Assembly: GCF_001625305.1 (NCBI RefSeq)
Contig: NW_017803926.1
Span: 60,747 to 124,746, forward strand
DNA length: 64,000 nt
Direction: 5' to 3'
From: Branchiostoma belcheri
Lineage: Eukaryota > Chordata > Leptocardii > Amphioxiformes > Branchiostomatidae
Positions within the stretch are counted from its first letter, which is position 1. Each line of letters begins with the position of its first letter. Below, piece by piece: positions 32,213 to 43,565 of this stretch. The notes under the pieces are model-generated. The model searched no databases. It saw only the letters and a list, made by a program, of their open reading frames with translations, and was not told where the DNA came from. The position numbers and the translations under genes are program-made.

Positions 32213-32908
32213 ACTACCAAGGACATACCGGTACATTGTTTAAATCATGCAATTATAAGATTTTTCTCAAGTTATCGATATCCGGTGACTCGACATAAAC
32301 AGGATGGTGGACCCCAGGCACACTGCGCGCCGTAAAAAAACTGGTAGAAACGAGTAACAGTGTTTTTGCCATTCATAATTTCATAGACAATGTATCCATA
32401 GCATTAAAAAAGGTTCCTAACCCATGTACACTACATATTCAGGAAGTGGAGGGTTGAGGTCGGTTGAGGTACATGTACATGTATTTAGTTATACCGTCCC
32501 ACATTTAGGATGTGCTGTATGGGGACGCCCCATATCGCAAGTAGCTGGAAATTCCTGCAGGAGCAATGAATGTTTGTATTTAATTTTCATTGTATTTTTA
32601 GGCTGTCTGTTGAAAAAAGGTATTTTGAAAAATCCAAGATTACCAGTCTTATGTGATGGCTAGATTAAATATGTTTGACGTTGTTTTATGATGTCATTTT
32701 GATGTCGGTGTTGTTGCCATGTGCAGACCTTAATACTTCTGTTGCTACATCCTACACAATACAAATTTAATTTTTTTTGGAATACTTTACGGGAATAGTA
32801 TTTAGAGTAGACAGTTTTAGCTAATCAGTAGATGATGTGGTAGTGACAATATTGTTATACATACATTGAATGTATAGATTCCTGATGGTTGTTTCCTCTG
32901 CCCTTTAG
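32213..32908. other. Intron before the first visible exon of the plus-strand gene
   Basis: AT-rich. It ends in a clear polypyrimidine tract and acceptor (TTTCCTCTGCCCTTTAG). No transposon end recognised. Confidence 0.5.
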
Positions 32909-33023
32909 GAGTAAAAGGCTGCACCCTTTGGTTACCCAGAAGGTCCATTTGGAAAACCTGTTTTCTTACTTGTGTACTGTGGGAGGTGCTTACTCTGCTC
33001 TTGGTGACTACAACATGTACCAT
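32909..33023 (+). CDS. Unidentified host protein, internal exon A
   Basis: 115 bases between the acceptor CCCTTTAG and the donor GTGAGTAT. It enters in phase 1 (one base finishes a codon) and leaves in phase 0. Peptide: SKRLHPLVTQKVHLENLFSY then LCTVGGAYSALGDYNMYH. Its leucine and aromatic spacing suggests paired helices of a TPR-like solenoid. It joins exon B in frame. I do not recognise the protein; earlier exons are upstream, beyond the LINE block. Confidence 0.75.
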
Positions 33024-33214
33024 GTGAGTATATGGGCCTGGCTCTTTCAAAAGTGATCATAGTACTAATATAAACACAAATGCCTCTGCCACTAGGGTGT
33101 TGCCAAAAATAGCCATATACATTTTTTATACACAATGCAATATTGTCTGAGGGATATGAAATCTGCCATCTCTAATTGCCTTGGTTCACCGCTCACATTT
33201 GTGTTAAATATCAG

Positions 33215-33360
33215 GCAGATCAGGCTGCAGTTGTCTCCCTACAACAGCTGAAGATTGCCAGCACGCTGGGGGACCCAGTCTTGTTGTCATGCTGCTGTCT
33301 GTGGTACGCCTTGAGCTTAATGCAGAAAGGACTCTTCAAACAAGCTGAGAACATTGTCAG
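33215..33360 (+). CDS. Unidentified host protein, internal exon B
   Basis: 146 bases from after AAATATCAG to the donor GTAAACTT, phase 0 in and 2 out. Peptide: ADQAAVVSLQQLKIASTLGD then PVLLSCCCLWYALSLMQKGL and FKQAENIVR. The A-x3-L...G-x6-A-x3 rhythm (LWYALSLMQKGLFKQAENIV) looks like a tetratricopeptide-type helix pair, but I rest no function on it. The acceptor could also be nine bases further on without changing the frame. Confidence 0.8.
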
Positions 33361-33485
33361 GTAAACTTTGCTGGACTTGAATTCACCTCAAAATTTATTA
33401 CTTCACCCTTCAGGGATTTAAAGATATTGTTTGTGTGTTGATGGAATATTGGGATTTTCTATATGTACACAACCAGTAATGTCTC

Positions 33486-33560
33486 TTACCTTACTTACAT
33501 TTCGATGTCTATCAGACACCAAGCTCCTCAGAGCTTCTAACTGGAGTTCTGCTTCTTGTT
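33486..33560. repeat. Dispersed repeat piece matching the arm of the 13042 palindrome
   Basis: CATTTCGATGTCTATCAG, then CTCAGAGCTTCTAACTGGAG are complementary to the sequence just before and in the left arm of the palindrome at 13010-13082. It lies in the intron after exon B. Confidence 0.65.
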
Positions 33561-34016
33561 GCTCATGTATGTAGCAATGTACATTGTAGGTGTTGGAATT
33601 TGTACCACCTCGATCGTCTACATATTTAGGCCCTGGAGTCCTTGTATCGAAACAAATGATATTAATTTGGAATGGATGTTTGGCCATAAATTTAAATATA
33701 TACAAGCAGATTCGAACTTTATTTTTTCTTTTGGCATACACCCCTTTCAGTTCAGTTCAGGTCATCCTCGTGGTATGAGGTGCCACTCAATATCCTATAC
33801 ACCCCTTTAAGATTGTGTAAAAGGGGTCTTTTTGGCTATTTCCTACAGACAAAAAATGTACTTTAAATGTCCTGTGCCCTGATATTACAACCAAGTGTCC
33901 TGGAATTTGGTACAAGGGTGCTAAGGTATGGGATCTCTGAATTCTGGTGACATGTAACGTTAGTAACTGCAGTGATTAGTTTGACATAACCTCACATTTA
34001 TTTTTTGTATCTGCAG

Positions 34017-34065
34017 CAAGCAGTACCAGTTTTCCAAGACTCCTGAAGCAGGATGTAATCAGCGG
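34017..34065 (+). CDS. Unidentified host protein, internal exon C
   Basis: A 49-base exon after the acceptor TATCTGCAG and before the donor GTGAGTAT. Its first base completes the Ser codon split from exon B; it then reads KQYQFSKTPEAGCNQR. Phases fit on both sides, which is the main support for so short an exon. Confidence 0.75.
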
Positions 34066-35062
34066 GTGAGTATTTGAATTATTGTTAGTACATGTATGTG
34101 AATATATGTTACTGTATAGGGGTCAGAAAATTGATTTTAACTAATAGATAGGCCGACACAGAAGCAAATACGGGAGCAAATACAGTACAACTTATTTTAG
34201 TCCATCTCCCTCCCATAATATGGACTCAGTGTTCTCGCCAGGCCTTTTGAGCATAGCAAGCAGCTATACATACATGCTGTGAATTTAATCTGCTATGCTG
34301 TAATTTTGCCGCTATGCTGTGTTTTTAACCAACATGTACATGTTGCATTACTACTATTAGTGGGATTTCCAGTTGATTTTTTACCCTTTGAATTTTGAAC
34401 TCGGCTACTGTCATAATAATCCTTGATTTACATTTGATAAAAATAATGCCTTATTAAGAAGCGATTCACAACCTGCTGTGAGTTAGTTAATCAAACCCCA
34501 CAAATTGACGGCGATAGACAGGAATGACATTCAGACCATCCTGTATCATGTATGCCTGTATGTACGTATCATAAACTATAAGCTCAGTTCTCGGAAACAA
34601 ACATTATTACTTAGTAATACATCAGTACCTGTCTTTGAGATTGAGCATGATTGTGTTACCGCATTCATTATGACCTTTCCTGAATTTTGAAACAAATTTT
34701 GGCCTTATACTTTTAAGTAATGTTGTAACAAAGATGAAAACTTTATCCAATTTAAGATGCTGTCAAGAATTCCATCCCACCCTCTCCCAAAAATCACACA
34801 CACACTGTGGATTCTGTCCACTGAAACATGATTCCAAAGAATCATGCAAACTTCTGAATGTTTTGGCTGCATTGGGAACAGAAAGAGCATCTATTTGGAG
34901 TTAGTAATTTAAATTAGGTCTCTGACGGTTTTTAAAAAAATGATTTGAACAATGGGTTGACATATGCATTCGAACTAACTGAAGGCTACAATGTGAGTTC
35001 TATTCCCTTTGTCCTTTGTGTGAACTACATGCAGCTTCACCATGACCAGAACACAGAGGTAA

Positions 35063-35897
35063 CAAGAGTTCTGAGATATCATACCTCCATGAAATATGGG
35101 CTTCACGTGTAAATGTAAATTTCTTCTTTAATTATGCAAATGACTTCTACATTAACATAATACATGCATCGAGATGTTAACTTTTAATTAACTTACACAT
35201 CTCCGAAGTATGAAATTCCCATCATTCACCAATAAGGATTCACAGAATTTTCACATTAATTACGCAAATTAGGTCATCATTTGCATAATTGGTATCTGTT
35301 GATGTTCCGATTACCATAGATTAAATAGATTACATGTATAGCAGTACCATTATATGAAACACTGTAATTATAGAATTTCCTCATTAATTATGCAAATTAA
35401 GTCCTCATTTGCATAATTTGCATTTAATCATGTACAACTGTCTCTCAGGTACCTACACACCAAAAATGATGAAAATACGTTGTTCCAATCTGGACTTATT
35501 GGCTTTGAAAGTTTTTACCAGAAACTAACCTGCAGTTCCAGAACAAGCTGCTAGGGGGACCAAACTTACGCCACTTATTCCTGACAGAACAAGCTATCTG
35601 TCACCAAAAAGTCAAGACCATAGCATGTTCAGGACAAAAGATACAAAAACCGGAAGTTCTGCTGCAGTACCAAGGTCATCCACCAGGAGGCCCATACTTG
35701 ACCTTGACCTTTGTCTTTCCAAGACTTGCCATTGTACCAAATATCATCACAATCCATAAAGGCGTTCTGAAGTTATGCTGACTACAAAGTTACGGAAACA
35801 CACACAGACACACATGCACACACACACAGACAGACACACACACAGACATACAGACAGACACGCCAAAAACAATACCTCCATTTTTCATGGAGGTAAC
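35063..35897 (+). mobile_element. TACCTCC repeat family, copy D (complete)
   Basis: It begins GAGATATCATACCTCCATGA and ends TACCTCCATTTTTCATGGAG, so the right end is itself a hairpin. The interior has all family landmarks in order: TTATGCAAAT words, ACAAGCTGCTAGGGGGAC, CCGGAAGTTCTGCTGCAG, a run of ACACACAGACAGAC. It sits in the intron between exons C and D and makes a good reference copy of the family. Confidence 0.85.
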
Positions 35898-36064
35898 AAC
35901 TGATCAGATGCACTTTGTTGAGTGCTTAATGTACATGACTGTATGATTGTTGGGAATTCTCTTTCAGTGGACTGATTACAAAGCAACAGCGATGTCAACA
36001 AAATTCTTGGTGGTCTCTGACATGTGGCAATACAGTATAAATTTATGTTTTACTTTTTATCCAG

Positions 36065-36172
36065 CTGCAGAAAATGTGTCAGGGCATCTGGAATAAAATA
36101 AAGGCCATGAAGACAGTCAGAGGCACACAGAACAACCACCTTGAACCACGTGCTCCAAAGGAACTCTACTAA
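36065..36172 (+). CDS. Unidentified host protein, last coding exon D
   Basis: After the acceptor TTTTTATCCAG the frame reads LQKMCQGIWNKIKAMKTVRG then TQNNHLEPRAPKELY and a TAA stop at 36170-36172. It joins exon C in phase 0. The four visible exons together give about 138 residues of C-terminus. A candidate poly(A) signal is AATAAA at 37047, which would put the MITE at 36499 inside the 3' UTR. Confidence 0.8.
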   Translation: MQKMCQGIWNKIKAMKTVRGTQNNHLEPRAPKELY

Positions 36173-36495
36173 CTAGATACATGTAGTTTACAATCATCAA
36201 AAAAAAACAACCTTCATTAGGTTGGTAAAGCATAAAATATAGGGTTTTTCTTTTGCACAACCAATATTGTCTCTTACCTTTTTAGTCTTTATTATAAACA
36301 TAAGCTACGTAAGAGACAATATTTTTTGTGCAAAAGAAAATCCCTATATCCTAGATAGTGTATAGTTTACGGTGTTGGTTGCTGGTCCCATGGCCAAGGG
36401 AACTGTGTTTATTTGCTCCTCACAGCCAGATTTGCCAAACCACACCTAATGACATAGAGCCTTGTTACCCATGTTGTCTGTTGCCCCAGTGAGCA

Positions 36496-36870
36496 TAAGG
36501 CCACACCAATTTGATTTGTTGGTTCTCAGATTTTTTCAGAAAAAATATATGAAGTGAGAGTGAAAGAAAACAGGCCTAGGCATCCTATTATAGCCCCAAA
36601 TGCTACAATCATAGGAGCCATGCATGAAGCAATCATAGGAGCCATGCATTAAGTCAACATACCAGGCTGGTTTAAAATTTGAACAATGAATTTTGAACTT
36701 TTCATGAAACCACTGCATTGATATATGTAAAAACTGTAACAACTAGGAAGAAAAGGACTGCTTCAACTGTTCAGGGCATAAATATGATCATTTTTCAGTT
36801 GATTATTGAAATCTGAGAAAAATGAAGCATGTGAATCCGTGAACCAACAAATTAAATTTGTGTGGCATAA
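36496..36870. mobile_element. GGCCACACC MITE family, copy 1 (TAA duplication)
   Basis: The element at 36499-36867 starts GGCCACACCAATTTG and ends AAATTTGTGTGGCA, flanked by TAA on both sides. Relatives at 47037, 53654 and (variant) 42784. TAA plus GGCC ends indicate PIF/Harbinger mobilisation. Confidence 0.8.
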
Positions 36871-37046
36871 ACTACGAGTCAGTGGCACACATTTTTCATC
36901 ATGCCTTTAATAACTTTGTAATAAGAATTGTATTAATTTTTTTGTTATTATTGGCAGTGGCTTTTAATTTTGAAATTCTCTGGAAAATCGCATAACGGTA
37001 GTGTTTATATACATACACATGTAAATGGCAATGTTGACTGATGTTA

Positions 37047-37052
37047 AATAAA
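37047..37052 (+). terminator. Candidate poly(A) signal AATAAA of the unidentified gene
   Basis: First canonical hexamer found after the stop codon at 36172. The distance, about 870 bases, is plausible for a 3' UTR but unproven. Confidence 0.35.
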
Positions 37053-38263
37053 AAAAGCTGAGAAGTACACTCCTCTGTGAATTATTACCTTCATCAAGAA
37101 GGTTAGTTTTTGATAGCATTCATATGTGTGGCGGAAAAACCTGTCATTTTTTTTTAAATTTACGGCATAGATTTGCTCATTTTGCAACTACTTTGTACGA
37201 TTTACAGTATGGTCAAAAATTCATGCGCGCATGGATGTCATCCATTATCAAATCGACATGGCCTAATTAAGTAAAAAAGTAAGAGATTATTGGGTACAGT
37301 GTAAATGCTTTTTGAAATACATTATTGTCAACTGCATAAAAAAGACAAGAATGAGACCCAAGAAAATGTCCATGCTTCATATTTTTACCCACATCCTTTA
37401 GTGGACAAATTTATTTACATTATTCAAAACCTACTTACCGGTATATAAGCTGATGCTTTATACATGTACACATTGCAACACAAAACAATAGAAAAACTGT
37501 AATCCATTTTGAGAAGTACTACAATATACATGTCTAGTGCTTGGTGAACATGAACAGTCCTCAAATCTTTATCAAGCAACTTACTTCCATTTGTGTAGAC
37601 AGTTTGGCATGCCACAGACACTTGTCTTGTGTTGCTAAGTCACAAACTTAAGGTAACCCTGTACCAGCACTGCTGGTATAGTCTACTACATGTACATGTG
37701 TACATGTACACACCGTGGCAGCAGTTACAGAAGGCATGTCTGCACGTGGCCTCTGTAACTTAGATTCCACACAAATTGTTGCCAATTCAGTTAAACCTGC
37801 ATGAATTATACACGTATATATATGATTATATATATATGATATTTGAAATAATTTTGATTGTCAAGTCTGGTGAATAATATGGGACATCGCATACATGTAC
37901 TTTCAGCAAAATAGCAATCATATCCTCTTAGTGACAGCTGTTCTAAACACAGGTAAGGAAAGTGATATGGTGTACAAGTACACATAAACATAACCCCTCA
38001 AACTATACCAATTCTGAGGTGACTGTACTGTAACAACACCAGTCAAATCTGTGCATTCAAGATACTAGTATATTAAATGCCATATCAACACTGGTTCAGA
38101 AGAAAACATTCCAGAGTCTGACATTATTTTGGATGGAGAATCAGGCATGTACCAGACGCCACCTGAAGCCTGCAGTTTTCTACTATCTGGCCACCGGCAA
38201 CAACGTTAACTAGCTCTAATGTTCTGATGTCTGTCTTTTTGTTATCAAAGCTAAACTGAATGT
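37053..38263. other. Intergenic between convergent genes; AT-rich
   Basis: A decayed GGCCACA-family end (GGATGTCATCCATTATC and CATGGCCTAATT) lies near 37225-37265. Otherwise there are only low-complexity TATA and TACATG runs. Confidence 0.4.
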
Positions 38264-38440
38264 ACAAATCATCTAATCAGACAAATTATTGCCAAGACTG
38301 TTAATTGCATAATCAATGCAAAGGCTGCTAGAAAAATTGTTAAAATGGTAATCATTACCATTTAAAATTTTTCTAGCAGCCTTTGCATTGATTATGCAAT
38401 TAACAATCTTGGCAATAATTTGTCTGATTAGATGATTTGT
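38264..38440. repeat. 177-base palindrome, arms about 88 bases
   Basis: ACAAATCATCTAATCAGAC on the left and its complement at 38422-38440 bound two arms that match with a few differences around a centre at 38352 (GGTAATCATTACC). Could be a short foldback MITE. Confidence 0.85.
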
Positions 38441-40416
38441 TATGGTAACTTTTGATAAGTGTCTGTGTCTGTACCACAAGAAATGTGGTGTTTGTATGAC
38501 AATCATCTATGTCAAGTTTAGAGCTGCCCCTTTTTTCTCACGATAATTTTATGCAACCTTCTACAAAATCACATCAGATTTAAGAAACACAACTTTTCCG
38601 TGTCACTTGTTTCCAGATGTTCTACAGACCTTAAAAAAGTTTCCTAGAAACAGAAAATATCACAGGGTTGAGGGTCATGATGTTGAGGGATATTAATGCA
38701 ATGTGAAATTTGTGGCTTTGTCTAAGATGTAGAATATCTAAAGCATCTTTTCAAGAAGTCATAAGTACATCAGTGTAAAAGTGTTCTTGTTTGTTCCTAA
38801 TGTGCGTGTGACTGGGTATGTTTCTGGATGTATGTTTGTGTGTGTCTGCATGTGCAGGTGTGTTATACTGAAGGGCGGTTATACCGGCTATACAGATACA
38901 GATATACATGTAAGTGTTGGTGTGTTTGTGTCTGTGCTGCAGTGTGTGTGTGTGTCTGTCCCTACTCTGTGTGTGTGTGTTTGTACGGTGGTGTTTGTGT
39001 GTTTGTGTGTCTTATTTCTTCTAGTTTGCACCAGATGAGTACAGAGTTTTGTTAACCTGAGTTACCAGCTCAGAAGACAATAATAGGAACTGAACGGTGA
39101 AACGACACAACTGTGGGAATTTGTACTGGTACTCACTACCATGTGCCATTATCCCTAGCCTGGAATTCAATCAACATTCTCTTTCACTATGTTGACGTCT
39201 GCTGGTGTTCTGGCTCTAATCTGCAATACCTGCCCAATATTCAATATACATCAGAAAAATATCAGGACAGTCACCATTTTGAAACACTGGAAACTGGAAA
39301 TTGACAAGCATGCACAGCAGGCTATATAAACAACATGAATTAAATATACAAATATACAATCTAAATCTAGAATGAAAAAAAAAGAGATGACTAAACAGCT
39401 GCATTTCTCTCAGATGGCAAAAAAGCCATTATTGGAGAAACTCTTGTTCCAATGAAACAGAGAACAGCCTTTACTGTAGCAATTGTAAGGCGGGGAAATG
39501 TGCTTTTTTTTTTAGAATTGTGGTATTTCAACTAAATAGTAAATATGGGAAACTTGTTTAGATTCTGGACTATCTCAACTGCTTTGAAATAACTTGTGTC
39601 TGTGAACGTGTCCATAATTTACATCATAACTCAGCAATGGGTTAAGCCACTTCCATGTAAGTCTTGGAGGTAGTGGCCTAGTGTAAGCTGTCAGATTCTT
39701 ATAGTGGCCCACTAAAGAAGTTGCTGTGGTCCCTGTACAACATCTACACAACACTGCCCTCTCTGCAAGGCTGCTCTAGAGTTTAGTGGTAGAGTCTGTT
39801 ACTTTTCACCAGCCTAACAGTATGGTTAATTATGCAGCAGAGATACTAGACAATACCTAGTGTTACCTGACATTTTACTTGACACTACACCTGTAGTTAT
39901 CAAATAATTCCCTGCCACATACAGCTGACCAGTCCGTTCCTTGCTGATGGAACCCAGGTTGAACCTGCTCAATTCTGGTTCAATACAACAATGAGGGGCA
40001 GAAAGAAGCTGTCTGGTCCTCATACAAATTCAACTACATTTACATTTTGTACAATAGAGCACAGTTAGTATCATTGATGTATATAAGGTTATTGAACATA
40101 AGTTTGTTGCATTACATGGTAAGTATATGTCATCAACAAATCATAAATATCTCTATTACATAACCCATAAGTCAGTACTATTCTCCTTGCTATATGCTGG
40201 TTTACCAACTGTGTATTGGTACTGAGCCTAGATCAGCCGGGAGAGATTTTAAATCAAGAACAATTCCCTTCATGCTCTTACCAAACATAGAACACGCACA
40301 TAAATGCCATAAAATATCCTACAGCATATATACAAGCTGGAAGATTAGGTTTGAAAAAATCTACAGTCCGCTTCGTTCCAGCAGTTAAAAGCTTGCCGTG
40401 TGGTCTTCCTGGTTTC
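38441..40416. other. YPEL 3' side: 3' UTR and intergenic sequence
   Basis: A stub of a CR1-like 3' end (GCGGTTATACCGGCTATACAG, as at 22970) lies at about 38873-38908 and is followed by GT-rich low-complexity sequence. No other gene seen. The 3' UTR of the Yippee-like gene must run down from 40416. Confidence 0.45.
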
Positions 40417-40506
40417 TCAACTCCAGCCATTGTCTTTGATCATGTGAGCCAGCTCAATGATGAATTTCCCTTCCTTGTACTTCTGGCTACTTTCAAAGGC
40501 GTGCTC
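40417..40506 (-). CDS. YPEL: Yippee-like protein (YPEL1-4 type), last coding exon
   Basis: 30 codons with stop, on the minus strand, after an acceptor ending TTGTCCCAG. Peptide [20 protein letters not shown] then HMIKDNGWS and TGA. This is the near-invariant C-terminus of vertebrate YPEL1-4. YPEL5 differs clearly here, so it can be excluded. It joins exon 3 in phase 0 (...LGWKY/EHAF...). Confidence 0.95.
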   Translation of the reverse strand, partial: EHAFESSQKYKEGKFIIELAHMIKDNGWS

Positions 40507-40555
40507 CTGGGACAAGAAAAAACACTACATGAGTGAATGGCCGCATGCTAAGGCT

Positions 40556-41110
40556 ACACCAATTCATAAGGCACACCCCAGTTCTTCCGCGACCGGGGTC
40601 CGTGGTAGTCCGTGGTAAAAAAGTGCCAAGGGTTTTGAGGGTCCAAGTTTGAGGTGACTTCTCATAAACTGCCACGAAATATCATTAAACATTAACATGG
40701 CTGAAGAGTGTAAGAAATTGTGATTTTGTGCATTTCTTCACTAGAGTATCAGTGTGTAGTCGCGGAAAATAGCGTTTTTGCGCTTATTTCCGAACAAAGA
40801 AAATTGTTTACATGCGCGTCAATTTGATGGAGCTTTACCGCCGGCACTGATGCAACAACCAATCAGAGACGCGTAGCGCGGACATGTGATGCAAGATTTG
40901 CATACCAACAGAACATGCTGGCAGTCTCGCGTGGTGCACGAAACAAATTTTTGCGCCACATTTTAGGAGATAAATGCTGGGACACAAACTTTTATTATTT
41001 TTAAAAAACAAGTTTTTCTTCAAATAGCCAAGGAGAAATTGCGAATCTAGAAATACCGCGGATTGTCCATTTTCCAACAACCGCGAACTTTAGGCCCCGC
41101 GAATCTAAAG
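40556..41110. mobile_element. Relative of the TTAA MITE at 19001, with decayed right part
   Basis: GGCACACCCCAGTTCTTCCG and the following 150 bases match 19005-19160. The rest (GCGAATCTAGAAATACCGCGG near 41040) has no match in the window. Lies in intron 3 of the Yippee-like gene. Confidence 0.5.
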
Positions 41111-41986
41111 AAACTTACAGTAATCAATGAGGAAAATGCATCATTTCATCATAAGTAAGGTTAACATCATATGGCCAAGGTATGAGATCGTGGAACTCTA
41201 ACTTGTTATTTTGTCTTTTAAAAGTGATGTATGTCATGTCTTTTATATGTAATGTTCCCACTGAAGCAAACCCATTTGTACAATGATTGAAAAGTTTTAT
41301 TTTTCAAAGTTGTTTCATTAATAAAAAAACAGAATGTTGTAATAGCATGCAGTAAACTTAGCACAATATACATGTAGGTATCGATTGTTGTTTGATGAGG
41401 TTTATAATGTAAAAATTTGCCAATGTAGGAATCTTGTTTTTTTTTGCACATACCCCGCGCATCTTGTTTTTTTCCGCCTCATCGCATTAGATATGGCGTC
41501 TAAGGAGGATGTCATCCATAAAATTCACATGTGGCATATCATGATTTCAAACAGCCAACAAAATTCTCATGTACATAATCCGGATGATTAGAAGCACTGT
41601 TTACTTTTTTTTGCCAGGTTCCAAACCGACGTCACCAGCTGACATTTAATTAAATTACCTGGCATCAGAAATAAAGATGACCTAAGCTGAAAGTGTGATT
41701 CATTTGACTATAGTTGCTAAATTTTGTTGTTGTTTTTCATTTAAGAACCACTACATGTATATACAAAGTTAAGGGTGTACAATTATTATATTTAAATTTT
41801 GGCAAACCAAATTTGAAAATGTGATGGAGACATATTTGTAGACAATAGCATAGCATTTATTACAAACACTTGGAGACCTACATGTATATTTGTAGTGTTT
41901 ATATAAGCTTCAATTCTTGTATTATGTGTATAACAGTCGTCTGACTGCCTCATACAGGTCATTACAGGTATGTTGTGCAGACTTAC

Positions 41987-42095
41987 ATATTTCCATCCCA
42001 GAGTAGTTTTGCAGCATTCACAATAAATATCTGCTACTGCGTGCAGTCCAGTAAGTAGTACCCGCTCCTCAGCTGGCCCACAGCCCACATTTACA
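41987..42095 (-). CDS. YPEL: Yippee-like protein, exon 3 (second CxxC)
   Basis: 109 bases between an acceptor (TTGCTCCAG) and a donor (GTAAGTCTGC) on the minus strand. The first base completes the Val codon split from exon 2. Peptide [20 protein letters not shown] then [16 protein letters not shown]. The pair C75/C78 (in CECC) is the second half of the Yippee zinc site. With C19/C22 from exon 1 the spacing is C-x2-C-x52-C-x2-C, exactly the family signature. The vertebrate sequence has Asn at the third position of this CxxC; here it is a third cysteine. Confidence 0.95.
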
Positions 42096-42159
42096 CTGGA
42101 GCAAACAAACAACAAATAACAAACATCTTAGTTTCAACAGGTTCATGAATAAACAAGAA

Positions 42160-43565
42160 TTCAGAGATCTCATACCTCCATGAAATATGAGTTTTTGTAA
42201 ATGTTGTTTTATATTTGCCTCATTGATTTCATTTCATGTGTGTCACATACATGGAAAATACAGTGAATACATTTAAAAGATATAAATACATTAAAACATC
42301 AACACTGAACACACAAATCAATATTAACAAATTATCATATAGCCAGGTGGCGTTGACCAATCAGGTTACTCAGTGTCTATTGACTATGGAAATAAGGTCA
42401 TAATTACCATAATCTAGTTTAATTTAAGGTTTTCTATATTCAACTTACAATATATGTGTAAAATTCCTCTCCTTTGTCAATACTTCATTTTAATGTCCTC
42501 ATTAATTATGCATTAAAATACATTAAGATAATACAATGTATATGCATAGTGATGTTAACCTTTAAGTAACTTACACATGTCACAAGGTATGAAATTCCTA
42601 TCATTCACCAATAAGGAATCACAGAATTTTCACATTAATTATGCAAATTAGTAATCTTTTGCATAATTGCTATCTGTTGATATTCCAAGTGCCGTAGATT
42701 GACTAGATTACGTGTATAAAAGTACTATTATATAAGACACTGTAATTATAGTTTCCTCCTTAATTATGCAAATCAAGTCTTAAGGCCACAGCAAGTAAAT
42801 TTTATGGATGACATCCTCCACAGACTCCAAATCTAATGCGTACGGGCGAAAAAAAAACAAGGCGGGCCGAAAAAACAAGGTTCCTACATTTTAAAATTTT
42901 GACTCAAACATCATGTATCACTGCATCAAAGTAAGAAACAAAACATTAAATCAGAGCCTTTTCTTGTTTCCTCTCTTTTAATTATCTGCCATCCACATTC
43001 CGGTATGGCAACAGACATCTTTGCCAATTTTCGGCATGTTGACCACTGTCAGAAGGCAACAAAAAATTTTTTTTTCAAAATCAGGCGAAAATTAATGCGC
43101 GCGGTGATGTCATCCATAACTTGCAATTACTTGCTGTGGCCTAATTTGCATAATTTGCATTTAATTATGTACGTCTCTCTTTTTAGCTACCTACATACTA
43201 AAAATGATCAAAAGATGTTGTTCCTATCTGAACTTACTGGCTTTAACAGATTTTGCCAGTAAGTCCCCTGCAGTTCCAAAACAAGCTGCTAGGGGGACCA
43301 AACCCATACCACTTTTTTATTCCTGACAGGAAAATCTATCTGTCACCAAAAAGTCATGACATAGCATATTCTGCTGCAGTACCAAGGTCAGTCACCAGAA
43401 GGCCCATGTTTGACCTTGACCTTTGTCTTCTTAAGACTTACAAACATATACATGTACCAAATACTAGTATCATCACAATCCATAAAGGCATTCTGAAGTT
43501 ATGGTGACCACAAAGTTGCGGAAACAGACACACACACACACAGACACGCCAAAAACAATACCTCC
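42160..43565 (+). mobile_element. TACCTCC repeat family, copy E, with nested GGCCACA MITE
   Basis: It begins GAGATCTCATACCTCCATGA near 42163 and passes ATTATGCAAAT words, ACAAGCTGCTAGGGGGAC and a CACACAGACA run near 43530, ending CAATACCTCC. It preserves the uninserted TTAA site (42557) used by the 1.36-kb element in copy C. Lies in intron 2 of the Yippee-like gene. Confidence 0.8.
42781..43144. mobile_element. GGCCACAGC MITE, TAA duplication, nested in copy E
   Basis: The element at 42784-43141 begins GGCCACAGCAAGTAA and ends TTACTTGCTGTGGCC, bounded by TAA on both sides. Inside each end is an inverted GGATGACATCC word. Many decayed ends of this subtype are scattered in the window (12045, 13505, 24270, 37225, 41505, 46590). 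Confidence 0.85.

Noticed and set aside
31774-32335. Long open frames with His-Ser-Phe-Ile repeats on the plus strand
   Set aside because: They are translations of the (TTCA)n microsatellite, which has no stop in plus-strand frames. Not a protein.
38781-39055. Cys/Val-rich frames near 38800-39050
   Set aside because: GT-rich low-complexity sequence following a LINE 3' stub. No splice or homology support.
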